A stretch of DNA of 64,000 nt, from contig JAOALB010000009.1 of assembly GCA_025331125.1 (NCBI GenBank), positions 124,001 through 188,000 of the forward strand, given 5' to 3'. Position 1 is the stretch's first letter, and each line of letters opens with the position of its first letter. Both the position numbers and the translations under genes were made by a program. Origin of the DNA: Mycogone perniciosa. Taxonomy: Eukaryota; Ascomycota; Sordariomycetes; Hypocreales; Hypocreaceae. Under the pieces are notes generated by a model that was not told the DNA's origin, made no database searches, and worked only from the letters and a program-made list of their open reading frames with translations. This document shows positions 23,764-35,614 of the stretch, piece after piece.

Positions 23764-24487
23764 ATGCCTAGCTCATTACAGAAGACCCGCAAGCAAATCT
23801 CCAAGAAGCGCAATGGAGAGGTGAATGCCTTGCATGCAAAATCAAGAGACTCAATGCGATTACACAAGGCCAGTGTAAGAGATCAGAGATTGGATAAACT
23901 CGCCGCTGCCAGGAGCAAGAAGGAACAACCAATAAGTGAGCCTCGTCTCGTCTTTTTAACTTCATTCTTGACGCTCACATTTTTCTTAGTTGAGCGTGTG
24001 GCCTTCTTCCAACAAGGCATGCGTGAGAAGGGTGGTGATGATGCGCTTGAAGTGGCTGCAATCCAGGAGCTGATTCATACGTGAGCACCGACCTCTCTCC
24101 ACCTCTCTCTTGTATATTCTTGGGCCGATGCTGACGGTGTAGATGAAATAAGATTCGTCCATCAATATGACGAGGAATATGACTCGCTCAAAAAGACTCG
24201 TCGTTCTGGCCGACCGCCTAGTGCGAAAGAGGACTTGCTCAGGATAAAGATTTCCGCACTCGAGGACGAGTACAACAAAGGCTTCTGTAAGTTTTGCCCT
24301 TTGAATATTCGGAATTCTCGGTACTGACACTCATTGAGTACTGCCCGATATGACCTCCACGGACAGCGTCGGGCTCTTGGAGCGGTGGGAAGGATCCTGG
24401 TCTTACCTCGCCACAATTCCCTGGATCAAAGTGACTGCTGCCGGCGGCGTCCGTAAGTCCGAGTTGCCATCTAAAGGTATTAACTGA
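23764..24487 (+). CDS. tma16: Translation machinery-associated protein 16 (Tma16) homologue
   Basis: Tma16 associates with pre-60S ribosomal particles during late assembly. Exons 23764..23935, 23990..24080, 24153..24286 and 24339..24487 give 181 aa; introns are 54, 72 and 52 bp. The N-terminus is strongly basic (KTRKQISKKRNGEVNALHAK, then RDQRLDKLAAARSKK), followed by a helical core with ELIHTFVHQYDEEYDSLKK and RRSGRPPSAKEDLLR and a C-terminal WEGSWSYLATIPWI block, all in the order expected for the family. A GTAAGT within the last exon could be used as a further donor, but reading through gives a compact stop at 24487. The family call rests on overall pattern, not on a catalytic motif. Confidence 0.85.
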
Positions 24488-25234
24488 GCGGACTTTGAGT
24501 CTCAAGATGCAACCATTGGACTCATGTAGCCAGGGGGTTTGCCGCTCTAAACAGGCCCATCACTCTGTGGCAGTGAACCGGCCATATCACATCTATACCT
24601 CCGTGTTAAAGGGTACTAGATTCGACAGGCACTTCGATTTCCACCTTCCATGGCCGGGGTCTCTGGGGCAGTTGCTCCCCAGATGAGCTTTTCAAGTCAA
24701 CTATGAAGTCTGTGAGGCGGCATAATTTTGACGCCACCTGTTTTCTGATGAGGTGGCAGAAGGATCAGATATGCGTCACGCTGGGATTTCCGTTCACATC
24801 TTTCATTATGTTGCTCCGCGCGCGTGCCGCCAACTTCAGCAGCCATGAATGATGCCCTATGTCTCTTGATGAGATGTTATCCTGTATGAACATGACTGTA
24901 TACGATCAAATAGACTTAGGAGAAGTACACCCTCAATTCTAAAGGGCCTGGACTCAAAGACACCCGTTTTTCCAGTTCTAAACTTATTGAATTCATTGGG
25001 TGTCTTCCATTACCATGTCCTTTGAAGAAGTGTGATTTGTTTCGAGTATCTGGCACGCCTGAGTCACGTGTTTGTGTGGGATGCCTGACCAAAGACTCAA
25101 GACTGGTGGTTCCACTAAAACCAAAAATTTCAGAGGAACAGTAAGTAATAGCTCTTGGACATCTGGGCTCCATCACTTATCACGACACTTGACACCTCCA
25201 TCACCACAACCACCATTCCCCCTCATAATTCAAA
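24488..25234. other. Intergenic region upstream of mam33
   Basis: This holds the tma16 3' UTR and the mam33 promoter and leader; the last 60 bp are C/A-rich (caccacaaccaccattcccc). No gene is seen. Confidence 0.55.
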
Positions 25235-26155
25235 ATGCTCTCCATCAGAACCATTGCGCGATCTGCGCCCCGGACGGTCAGCCGCCTGACTGGCACTTCT
25301 CTGCGCCAATCCGCCATCGCCCGCTCCAGCGCCTTCGTCAAGCCCTCAACCCTCAGCACACTGCGACCAGCTCGGGCTGTCGCTTTCTCAACTACCGTGT
25401 CCCGCAACAAGGCCGCCAGCAATGAGACTGACGAGGAGCTCTTGGCAAAGCTCGAGAGCGAGATCCAGATTGAGGAGGATATCAAGGCCAATGAGCAGCA
25501 GCCCGCCAGCATCAAGGACTTTTTGGACAACAGCCCATTTGAGCTCATTGATACTCCCGGCCAGGAGGTTATCAAGCTCACCCGATCCTACAACGACGAG
25601 AAGTCAGTCTGGCCCATGTTATACCCCTAGAATTTGGAGGAAAGTCAAGTCAACTTACACCACTGCAGGATCACTGTCACCTTCTCTGTCTCAGACCTCA
25701 ACAACTTCGATCCCTTCAGTGAGGAGGACATCGAAGAGGAACAAGACTTCACCGAAGAGGGCAAGCCCATCAACGAGGCCGAGAACGCCGAAGGAGGCAA
25801 CACCCCCATCAACCTCACCATCATCATCGAGAAGCCCGGCAAGTCTGCTGGTGCGCTCAACATCGACGCCCAAACCCACGACGGCAACATCGTCGTCGAG
25901 AACATGTACTTCTACGAGGATGCCAAGGTCGCGCGCATTGACAACCCCGAAGCCGCCCAAAAGCGCGCTGATATCTACCCCGGCCCGCAGTTCGGAAGCC
26001 TTGACGAGGATCTGCAGATCCTGACTGAGCGCTTCCTCGAGGAGCGTGGCATTAACCAGGCCTTGGCCGTCTTTGCGCCCGAATATGTGGATTTCAAGGA
26101 GCAGAAGGAGTACCTGCGGTGGCTGAACAACGTCAAGACGTTTGTAGAGGCTTAA
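25235..26155 (+). CDS. mam33: Mitochondrial acidic matrix protein Mam33 (p32/gC1qR family)
   Basis: Mam33 forms doughnut-shaped acidic trimers in the mitochondrial matrix and supports mitochondrial translation and ribosome assembly. Exons 25235..25602 and 25669..26155 give 284 aa. Residues 1-55 form a basic presequence (MLSIRTIARSAPRTVSRLTG, then RPARAVAFSTTVSRNKA). The mature part has the p32 features: an N-terminal helix with acidic residues (TDEELLAKLESEIQIEED), the strand-forming ITVTFSVSDLNNF, an acidic loop (FSEEDIEEEQDFTEEG), LTIIIEKPGKSAGALNID, and the C-terminal helix region QILTERFLEERGINQAL ending in WLNNVKTFVEA. The single 66-bp intron splits a lysine codon. Convergent with the oxysterol-binding protein gene. 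Confidence 0.93.
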
Positions 26156-26764
26156 GCGAAGCAATGATGAGAAGAAGAAGAAACCAGAGCATTCTTGTTT
26201 ATGAAAAAAGCACACAATTAATGACGGTGCCGGGTCAGGGACCAAAATTCGGAGGGAATAGGGGGTTCGATTCGGCGAATGTCTTAAAATGGGAAATGTC
26301 TTCACTCTTGTACAATATAGCAGGCCACACACGCCGCCATGTAAACGACGATAATAACGAATATGACTTTCGTTAATGACGCATACATTTGCATCTAGCC
26401 CATGACAATTTCTCTGTATCTTTGTGAGATTACATGGACGCTTCGCAAGCAAAAATGAGAGAAGATATTAGATTCCTCTTGTATAACTTCCACAACTCCC
26501 AGTTGATAGATAAGTCAGCGAGCCAAAAACTCGTGTATAAAAATTCGGCAAACGTAGCCATCAACGATATGAAAGTCTATCCCAAATATGTGCCAGTAGT
26601 GTCCGAAACACACACAATCTATGCCATGCCACGTAATCGCTTGGTATATCGTCAACCCCAAGGCCAACGCCTCTTTCCATCCCACCACACCCGTGTCTCG
26701 TCATCCTCGTCATCGTAATCATCATCATTGAAGAGCGGAATAAAGACCAAGACAGCCTCGATAT
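26156..26764. other. Convergent 3' region between mam33 and OSBP genes
   Basis: The two stop codons face each other over 609 bp. A 94-codon open frame (26434-26718, plus) lies here but has no recognisable domain and ends in a Ser run; I regard it as chance. Confidence 0.55.
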
Positions 26765-28505
26765 CTACAGAACGCCTTCAAGATCCCACTCACCTTTCTG
26801 GGCCCTCTCAAGCACCAGTTTCCCCTTGTCGGTGAGGTCAGGCTTACCGCCGTTACCGACAACGTGCTCGAAGAAAATGGGTTGCCACGTCTCACCTGTC
26901 TGTTCACGCTGGCGGGCTTTCTCGCGCTGAGCCTCCTCGAGCTCAACCTTGACCTGGGTGGCCTTGGAGAACTGCTTGGCGAGAATGGCCGTGGTGACAC
27001 CGGACCAGAGGCGCAGCGACTCGTTGGTCAGCATCTGGTCCTCAGGAGGGAGGAGCTTGGGGGCGACGTTTAAGGGGGTAATGTCGATAATGACATGCTG
27101 CTCCTCCAGAGGGACGGATTTCTACAAGAGAAAAAAAAAGTTAGACACGTGGATGTTTCACAATTGATTACTAGCATTGGTTGATCTGCAAGACATACCA
27201 CTGGTCTGGGACCCAAGGTGAAAACAACCTTTTCCCTCCACGGGCCGTTGAGTCTAGCCAAGACATCCTCTTCAGGAACGTCCTGCACCCGAGTCTTGGT
27301 GTCGTTCTCTGGGTCATACTTGAAGATGACACCGTCGATCTTGTTGGTTGTCCGACCCAACCAGCCTTCCTCGACATAGTGCAGAATGACCTTGATCTTC
27401 GTCTTCGGGCAGGTTATGTACGCCATTTCACTGACCGAGACACTCAAGCTACCTCGCAGGAGACCACCCAGATGGGCCGCCGGGTGCGTCAGCTGGTATG
27501 TCTCACCATCGCGGTTGTCTAATGTGATGAAAATGCCCATGTTATGCTCGCCAGGCAGAACCTTGACGGATGTGCCGGTAAACTTGGCGCTGATCTGATC
27601 AAACCCCCTGGCTGTGATACCCTTTTCGGGGCAGGTAACATAGAAGGCGCTGACTGGCGGGTGATGCGACGTCTGTTCAGTCAGATAAGAGATGCGCACT
27701 AACGGGGTGTTGTTGACAGGTGTGCCATGTTGAGGGACCGTCAGCGACACGGAAGAGGCATTCATTTCGTTCTTGACGGCCGCCTTCAGGCCTGCTGCGG
27801 CCCCTTTTACTGAACTGGAGCTGGAACCAGGAGCTTGAAGATCGACAGTGTTTATCCTTGGCGCATTATCCTCAGTCTCCCAGTTACACTGCAAGAAAGC
27901 CCATACAGTCAGCTATCTATCGGTACCGAATTTCGAACGTCGCAGAACCATGCTGGAGGGGCTCACTCTGAAGAACTCGCCGAGACACGAGTTGTACGGC
28001 TTGCAAGGCCTTCCCTTGGCATATTTGAGATCCTTGGTCAGCCAGAAGCGGACGACCTCGAGCATTCGATCGAGGGGCTCCTCGGAGGTGCCTATGGCGA
28101 CAAATGCATTGGGGGCGTCGATGTAGCTCCAGTACTCGAGGTTTGGTCGTGGTTCCAGGAGCTGAGAGGGAAGAGAGAATCGGACGGCAGCAAGGTCAGA
28201 GACCCCAATGAATCTGTCCACAGCAAAGGCATCGTCAGTACACGTCAGTACACGCTTTATCGGCATGGGCAAGAAAAATGTCATGATCGCCGTAGCCCCA
28301 CCAGGCCTTACCGCCGGTTTTCGCCTCAGAAACAGAGACTCCTTTGGACGGCTGCGGGCACAACTGGCGACACTTCATAGTGTAAACAAGAGATGTATCG
28401 GACCTCATACCTCTTGAGAATGCCGAGGAATGTCCGCAGTTTGGAGCCCTCGCTTTGGTTTTCCTCTGCCGGCTCGACAGTTGCTGGCGGCGTTGATGAC
28501 GACAT
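26765..28505 (-). CDS. Oxysterol-binding protein-related lipid transfer protein (ORD only)
   Basis: OSBP-related proteins move sterols or phosphatidylserine between membranes in exchange for PI4P at contact sites. Exons on the complement: 28411..28505, 27967..28213, 27199..27888 and 26765..27121, giving 462 aa. The ORD lipid-lid region is seen in FIGVSDLAAVRFSLPSQLLEP, followed by NLEYWSYIDAP and PYNSCLGEFFRCNWE; the family signature EQVSHHPP appears as EQTSHHPP at residues 185-192. No PH, ankyrin or FFAT-like segment is present, so it is a short Osh4/6/7-like form; ligand choice cannot be told. The first intron (28214-28410, 197 bp) is the longest in the gene and carries a CTGAC branch site. 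The upstream region has a 9-bp x4 repeat. Confidence 0.93.
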
Positions 28506-28731
28506 TGTTGGTGGACGAGGAATTCAGACAAGGCGGCTGTGAGCTCGAGCCGCTTCAGCGGGGTAATGGGGCGGGAAGTTGAAAAATTCGATGATGAAAA
28601 GAAGATGATGGACAAGCAACAAAAACCACAGGCCAAAAGGGTCAAGGCTTCTCCCGCCCGTCTACCGGAGATGCGCAGGACGCAGTTTGTTGAAAGGTGA
28701 TGAAGGTGGTGGAAATACCTGAGCCGCCTTG

Positions 28732-28767
28732 TAGGTGCTGTAGGTGCTGCAGGTGCTGTAGGCGCTG
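28732..28767. repeat. 9-bp tandem repeat, four copies
   Basis: Four units of the form taggtgctg follow one another with single-base differences in the third and fourth copies. The site is about 230 bp upstream of the OSBP start codon. Confidence 0.9.
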
Positions 28768-31700
28768 TATTAACATTAACTGCGCCCCAAGTTGAGCCTT
28801 GGCCTTGACAAGTGGGTGTGGCGGGGAGACGTGCGTCAGTAGGCACTTGTTTTATCCAGGGCCTCTCAATCTTCAATCCAATAAAATCGCACCTCAGCAC
28901 CACGCCAAGTTCCCAAGACAAGAGCACACACACAAGACGTGGATGATGAGGTGAAGGGGGAAGAAAAGAGCAGAAAAGCAGCAAAACAGACTGACCATCT
29001 GCAGGCACTGCGCCGTTCAGGTTCTCTTTTAATTACTCTTATCAGTTTCAGAGCCCCCAGGCTATCGTCAATCTTAAGCGCCTGGCCCTGCTTTTGCCCG
29101 GACTAAGACGAGAGAGGGAGATTGTGACAGACCAATCATCAGCGCACATGGCCAAGGCTCTGGCTCTGGATGCCATTGCAACGAATTGCGGCGCGGAGAG
29201 TGGAAAGGGGCACGAGTATGTACATTCCATACTCCGTACTCCGGAGACATTAGTAAGTAGTATTGAGATTTCATAGCCACATGGTTTCCATCTCCGTGAT
29301 AGCCCCCCGCTGGGTGAGCATCGTGAGTATGTAAAGGCAAAGTGGGGGTCAGGAAAGCAAGCACAAGGCATGCCCTGCGAAAATCACCGGCATCATGTGC
29401 AATGATTGCCTCCGGGAGGGGAGGTTTGCGCTGGACGGCTGTATGCGGAGGGGTAATATCGATTGAGTGATTGGTGTTGCGGACCTTGAGGGCTTAGACT
29501 GGCATAAACAATAACAACAACAACAATATTCGTTCATCCAACATTTCGGAACGACCCGTACTGCTTCATCGCGAGGACAAGGCTCTATCCGGGGCTCTTG
29601 GAACAGGAACGTGGAGATAGACCAGCGCCACCCAACACTTTGTCACGAAAAGGTCAGCAACGATATCCATAAATTGCGCCCATCTTGTGTGAAAGCCAGA
29701 AATGATGGCCGGGTTAAGAATGAAAGGTAAAGAAGGAAAAAGTAATTTATTGTTCTTATTCATAGTATTGATACTATCATCCCCCCCTACTCCCTCAGTA
29801 CCAAAATTGTACGGTTTCGGCCCGTCCAGAGGAGCTTTCAAAAGTTATTTCTCCGTTAGCTCAACAGGAAACTTCCATTCCAGAACAAACTTGACCATTC
29901 ACAGCTCGGCCACAGGCATCTCGTAAACCGTCAAAACAACGTCTTCCAGCGAACCCGAGATGAGGATGTTTACGATTAGACATGGTGGACAATGTGCATC
30001 AGATATGATGAATCGATCGCTTTCGGGGAAACAGAAGCAGTCATGAAGATTGATGAACCAACAAGTCAAGCATTTGTTTCGGAGGCATCCTAAAGACGGG
30101 TTGATTGAAGCAGGACACCAAAACCTGTAGGCCATCCAGGTGTAACGGTGAAACCCGCAAGCTCAAGGAAATACCGAGGTCGCGATCGCTACATCGAAGG
30201 ACAGAAGCAGATGGCTGGTGAGGTGTGCTCTCCTAGACGCATCGTGTTGAGTTCGACCGCATGAAGGATGTCGCCGACGAATCCGCGGTCCTGACGGTGT
30301 ATGTCGTATAGACCTCACGTGCCCTAGACACCTTGAGGGCTGCCAGCCAACATAATTCGGGGAGCCCGTTGCCAGGATCTTCGAATGGTGACTAGTCAGC
30401 GTCAAGTTCCGTGACTATAGAGGAGCGTTACGCCCGCTGGGTCTGTACCTGGCATAAGGCTAACGTGATGTCATGGCACACCATGGATCAATGATCGCTA
30501 CTGTGATCTTCAACGACTGACCGGAACAAGTACATACCTGCGGCACTTGCCACGATGGTACTGACACCCCTGAGAGAGAGACCGTTGGGGTGGGACTAGA
30601 TGCTCAGATGTGTCCAAAAATGCCTTTTGGCGGCGGAACGAATGCGTGTTGCTTCTTCTACGAAGTATATAGAGTTGGCAAAGAGTAAATTTTGGGAGGG
30701 GGCTCCATGGTGTTCCATAGGCAGCGTCTAGATTGGTATCTACTTGTACGGAGTACCTTAGTCCCGTTTCGTGTGAGGCTCCTGTCGACTTAAAGCATAG
30801 CTGGTTCCAGAATGTATTGCTTGCTTGCTTGGAAGAGAACGGGAAGGGCCCGTACTTCGCACAGCATCGGCATGTTGTGGACGGCCCAATCATGTGATGG
30901 AGGCTGAACAACAATACTAGTACGAGTAGTAGTACTACTGCTACTTGCAAGGTAACAATGCGAATACCGCACAGAGTTTGAAAGGAGTGTGAAGAAGATA
31001 GGTGAACTTTTAGCTCTAAAAGCAACCGGACTCTCCGTTTTTGCGATCATCGGAAGTCTTCTTGATAGACAGACCCAGAACGCGCGTGCTCAACGTCAAC
31101 TGTACGTAGCACGCGCACATCGCAAATTCTGAGAAGAAGCAGTGACATAATTTCGACCCAATTCTGCGGGCAGAATGCTGAAAAGCAGGCTCGTGACGGA
31201 CTGGTGTTGATTGTTGATCCTGGAAGTTGGAAGCCAGAGGAGGGAGGTGTGTAATAACACACGGATTTGAATCGAGGTTAGCGCCGGAAAACGAAGCCCG
31301 GGGTATGTGGCCATAGCTTTCGTGCTCTTATCGATTGGCTGTTAGGCTCAAAGTGTACGAAGTAATACTACTGGTACTACCTATAGCACCTGCAAGTATT
31401 GTTGGTCTAGTGCAGCCATAAAACTTGGTCGAACCGCAACTGGACGGACCAGTTTGTCCGAAGAGGATCGATCACGCACTCGTATTAGCGAGTATATCAA
31501 AGGTCATTTAGGCTACCGCGGCTTGAAATGAAGGTTTCACTCTTTATCGAAATCCAGATAATTCGGACGCCGTACGAAGCACTACTACTACTCCATACGG
31601 TGGTTTTTACATTAGTACCTAGTGCTTAGCACTATTCGGAATGCATATCATATATGTCTAGCCTCAAGTTCGAACCTAATTTTGAGTGTCTTTGCTGCCA

Positions 31701-32503
31701 AAACCGTATTGGCCAGTGGACGAAAAAAAACTTTGTATGAAGTGTCCGTTCATTGTCTCCTTCCCGTGGGGCGAGACACTGTCTTTCTGCAACCTGCAAA
31801 TTTCGTGCACCAATCGCCATCATGCCGGAGGCATCGAGCCACTCAAATGCAACGACCGGGGATACCTACATAGGCTAATTGGCTAAGAGCGGCTTCGTTT
31901 CAGACATGTGTAAGAGGTATGATAGGCCATCCCTACAGGGCATTTTGAGTGAGGCAAAAACCTTCCCGACCCGAGACTAGCAGTTGGAGATCCCCCATAT
32001 TTGGCTGCGAACCATTGCGCCTTGCGCACCGTCACTATGGCAGCCCGTTTCATTCCCGGCAAGTGGGCGGTTGTGTTTTCTTCCTCCGATGCGCGGAACC
32101 TGCGGAGGAACGGGCTCACGCCGACTTGGAAGCCATGTTCTCTGCTTGACATGCGGAGTACGAAGTATATGGATACATACTCATAGGCATGTTGTGTAAC
32201 ACAGCTCTGCACATCTGTGCCCGCAAACGTCGTATCTCTCTTCCCCCAAGTTCTGCCGCCCTCGTATCGGGAGTTGCCAACGGAGGAGAGGAGTTGGTGC
32301 TTATTCCCAACACACCCTGATGGCATAGCACATGTCGTGCCCGCGTTTCGGCCGAGCAAACAGAAAAAACTCTCCTCCCCAACAAAGAACTCTTAGCTTG
32401 TGAACGAATCGAAGCCGGCGGGAACTCTCACAGCCAGCCAGGAGGAGAGGAGAGGGGAGGATAGGAGAGGGTGGTTTGGCCTCCAGCCCGCCAAGGCGGC
32501 GTG

Positions 32504-32539
32504 CTAAGAGCACTAAGAGCACTAAGAGCACTAAAAGCA
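32504..32539. repeat. 9-bp tandem repeat (CTAAGAGCA), four copies
   Basis: Three exact ctaagagca units and one with a single change (ctaaaagca) are read directly. It lies about 620 bp upstream of the gene starting at 33163. Confidence 0.92.
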
Positions 32540-32955
32540 AGGAACTGCATGTCCAGAAGCGAAGAGGGGCTGATGGAGACTGTGGGGTACGTATAGCTAC
32601 CGCCCCCGCTACTTCCGGGCCTAGCCACCCCTAACTCCCCTTTGCATCGAGATCGATCACCCTATGAAGCATCCGATTCCATCGAACCTTGCTCACGACC
32701 ACTCGGATCGTGTCGAACGAAGTTTGTGCCAATGGATGGACTGCTGGGCAACTGGGCAAGTGCCTGCCTGCCTGTCTGCGTGGCCTTTTGGTAGGGACAC
32801 ACCTCCGGCCCCGGGGATAAGCTTTGGGTATGATGTAAACAGACAGACCATTGCTCTGCTCTGCTCCTCTTTATATACTTCATGCTTCTCCCACACATAC
32901 GCGACCTTTCTTCGGGATCGCTTACTGTCGCGTTCAGGATCCAAAGGAGCGAGGC

Positions 32956-32956
<1 letters not shown>

Positions 32957-32986
<30 letters not shown>
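32957..32986. repeat. (ATTG)7 microsatellite
   Basis: Seven perfect attg units lie about 180 bp upstream of the ATG at 33163, within its promoter or leader. Confidence 0.93.
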
Positions 32987-33162
32987 ACATATAGCGCCTC
33001 TCACGCCACATCTCCAAGTCCCCCCATTCAATAAATTTACCCGATCATCGCGCACTCCACCACAGAAATTCAAAAGCTTGTCTGTCGGCCCCTACCGCAC
33101 CCTCGAAGCAACAAAACATAAAAAGCCAGCTCTTTGCCCAGGTTCATTGAACATTGGGAAAT

Positions 33163-34392
33163 ATGCCTAAAAGATCATTCGACATCGGAGTAGCGGATAC
33201 ACCGGGGGATTGCACAATGCCAGCGGATAAGGTCCAGCGCAAGGTACGTTGTCTCATTGACCCCTCCCCCACCCCAATTTACAGATAGACAGCCTTGGCG
33301 CCCACTATCCGACGCTTCATTTTTTTATGGACTTTTCATAGCAAAACCCACTGACAACCACTGTAGACAGAACGCTCCCATGAGGAGAACCAAGAGCGCG
33401 CTTACGTCGCCGCCTCACGGCGTGCCGACCGAAGCATTGAAGCTCGAGTACAGTCCGCTAGAATGGCCAGTGAGATTCACAAGAAGCGCACGGGCAAGGG
33501 CTTCCGCATCACTGAAGAGATCGTCATGAGAGAGGAGATGTATGAGGAGGAAGACGATGATTTGCCACGCTCATATAGGCTGCTCGGCCCCCAGTTGCAA
33601 ACGGCTTCACAAGACATGAACCTGAGAGTTGAGGAGTATCTCAACAACACACTTGCCATGAGAAGCTTCCTTGCAGGTAACAGCCAACAGTGGCGAGAGA
33701 ATGAAATCAACAAGCTGTTTGACCAGTCATTTCCCAATGCCCAGCGACAAGCTCAACAGCTCTCTCAACATCTTCCAGGACATTACCCTATGCACCATGG
33801 AGCACATGGTATGGGCAGCTTACCACAAAGCCCTACTGTTGCCCCTAACTTTCCTCCAGTCAACTATCACTCCGGGCCACACTACCATGACCGCAGCCAA
33901 TCAATACCAACCAGTTTACCGGTCAATCTACCATCCAGTCTACCAACCGGTCTACCAGTCAGTTCTCCAACCGAATTCACCCACCGCGACGAATCGCAAT
34001 CACCCTATATCGCGACACCAATGTCCGGACTAGAGAAGATGAGGACACATGCGAGCCTTAGCAGTGATGGAAGCATGGCCCCCAACACCCCGGTAGACTT
34101 AGGGTCCAGCCCCTCCGTCTTCACAACAGAGCTTCCTGGGGATGCCAAGGGGCTCATGATTAATCCATTATATGATAACCCGGATTGGATGAACCCAAGC
34201 ATGCCTTTCGATGCCTCCGAAATACCCGAGCCAATCAAGATGGAGACTTCCCAACCTGTGTTTCAGGCAATGTATTACCAGAATGGCATGGCACAGTCTA
34301 TGAATTTGGATTCGTTGGGCTATGCTTCAACCCCTATAGAGGAAAATTGGACTGCCTTTATTGACGAGGCTGCGTGGGGCAACGATCAATAA
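33163..34392 (+). CDS. Disordered protein with a conserved basic N-terminal block, function unknown
   Basis: Exons 33163..33243 and 33367..34392 give 368 aa. Residues 28-90 form the only clearly structured part: an Arg/Ala-rich helix (RAYVAASRRADRSIEARVQS), then ASEIHKKRTGKGFRITEEIV and the acidic MYEEEDDDLPRSYRLLG. The rest is Gln/Pro/Ser/Asn-rich low-complexity sequence typical of fungal regulatory proteins, with a tandem P-T/S-x-LP repeat (TSLPVNLPSSLPTGLPVSSP, about residues 209-228). I recognise no DNA-binding domain, so a role as a transcription regulator is only a guess from composition. The short first exon is supported by a 123-bp GT-AG intron that keeps the frame. Convergent with the next gene. 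Confidence 0.75.
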
Positions 34393-35614
34393 GCCAGGAC
34401 TACGGAGTACAAAACTCAACAATCCCACTCGATTCTTCGGGGCCCATTTGTTTTTCGTTCATCTTTGCATAATATTTCTCTTCCTTCAAGTTAGCAACGT
34501 GCCTGTTGTGCTTCGAATTTTCTCCTTCGAATACCATTAATGCACAGGAATCGGACCAGATACCCGGAGGCCGGTCGTGAGTTTAGGGAGTTTGGGAGGT
34601 TCTGGAGTTTGCAAGTTTATGCAGTGACAGGGAAAAAAGGGTTACACTACCAGTACTTATGGAATTGGAGCTGAATTGGCTTTCAAAAATCTCTGGTTCT
34701 TGGTTGTCTTGTACCGTTTGCCTTCCGCCAACACAGGTCAGGATAAGCTTACACCATGTCTGCACCACACGAACCACACGCACACAACACATTCCTTCCC
34801 TTGTTTTGTACTGGCAAAGGGATTTTGACGAGGACAGCGAAAAGGCAACTAAAAAGCGAGGAAAAATCATGAGATTTTTAAAAGTAAAAAGAGGCTCCGT
34901 ACTGGACATGATTGTCACAGGGATGATCAGGCATAAGGGAGACATATGTACATTAGCGAACACGAATAATTCTAGGACACAATAGTAATTAATGCAACTC
35001 GAAGTTCAAAACAGCTTGTGTGGCCATAATATGGAAGATGGCGGTGCGTGCAATACTATAAGTTGCTGGAAGTAGAGGTGATTGAAGCTGATCAGGAGCA
35101 GGTGACTTGTCCCGTGCAAAGGCAGAAAGACGGCAAGAGCAGAAGATCTTGCTGCCACTCAAAACTTCACCTCAACAACTTTTTTTTGGCTTCTTTGCTC
35201 TTCATCTGTTTAACCCGATTTTTGCTCTAAACCATTTCACCTACGAAGTACTTGTGCTTTCTCTCCTTTCCATTAATCCTAGTCTTCAATTTCCTCCCTT
35301 TCTGCGCACCATTACCAGCAGCGATATGCAACATATTTCTAGCGACCGAAGATTCTGCTTATGGTGAGATGACTGCCAAATCAACTTTGGGGGAGCATGG
35401 GCACTAACCTGGATTGCGTAGGGGATATCATTGAAACTCTTACTTCTACCGGATATTGCAGCGTTTGCACAGCGAGCTTGCCATAGTGGCTAATTCCATG
35501 CCTAGCAGGACGATCATCTTTCGTCAGCTTTATCCTGCGTGGTACTGAATACATTGCTCTTTGCATGTTACAAGACAACAAACAGTTCGTACTTACGAGT
35601 GATAATGCCGTTGA
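34393..35614. other. Convergent 3' region between two unrecognised genes
   Basis: About 1.2 kb separate the facing stop codons. It contains a TACGGAGTAC copy at 34401 just after the stop. Open frames are short and show no domain. Confidence 0.5.

Larger units (their letters stand above)
28506..33162. other. 4.7-kb gene-poor region between OSBP and a disordered-protein gene
   Basis: The left 500 bp is the OSBP upstream region. From 29.0 to 33.1 kb I find no supportable gene: open frames up to 171 codons lack domains, contain repeats and have no matching splice partners. Visible landmarks are a 9-bp x4 repeat at 28732-28767, motif copies at 29230, 30746 and 32153, another 9-bp x4 repeat at 32504-32539 and an (ATTG)7 run at 32957-32984. 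The minus strand at 29899-30400 has several short frames that read like protein fragments; see findings. Confidence 0.5.

Noticed and set aside
25691..26452. 253-codon antisense frame across mam33
   Set aside because: It is the mirror of the acidic mam33 coding sequence and has no independent features.
26434..26718. 94-codon open frame between mam33 and OSBP genes
   Set aside because: Located between two facing 3' ends, no domain, ends in a Ser run.
30510..31025. 171-codon open frame, minus strand
   Set aside because: It includes an ACTAGTACGAGTAGTAGTA repeat encoding a Leu/Val run, with no domain and no splice partners.
31883..32359. 158-codon open frame, minus strand
   Set aside because: No domain, basic and Ser-rich like out-of-frame GC-rich DNA; no supporting splice sites or leader.
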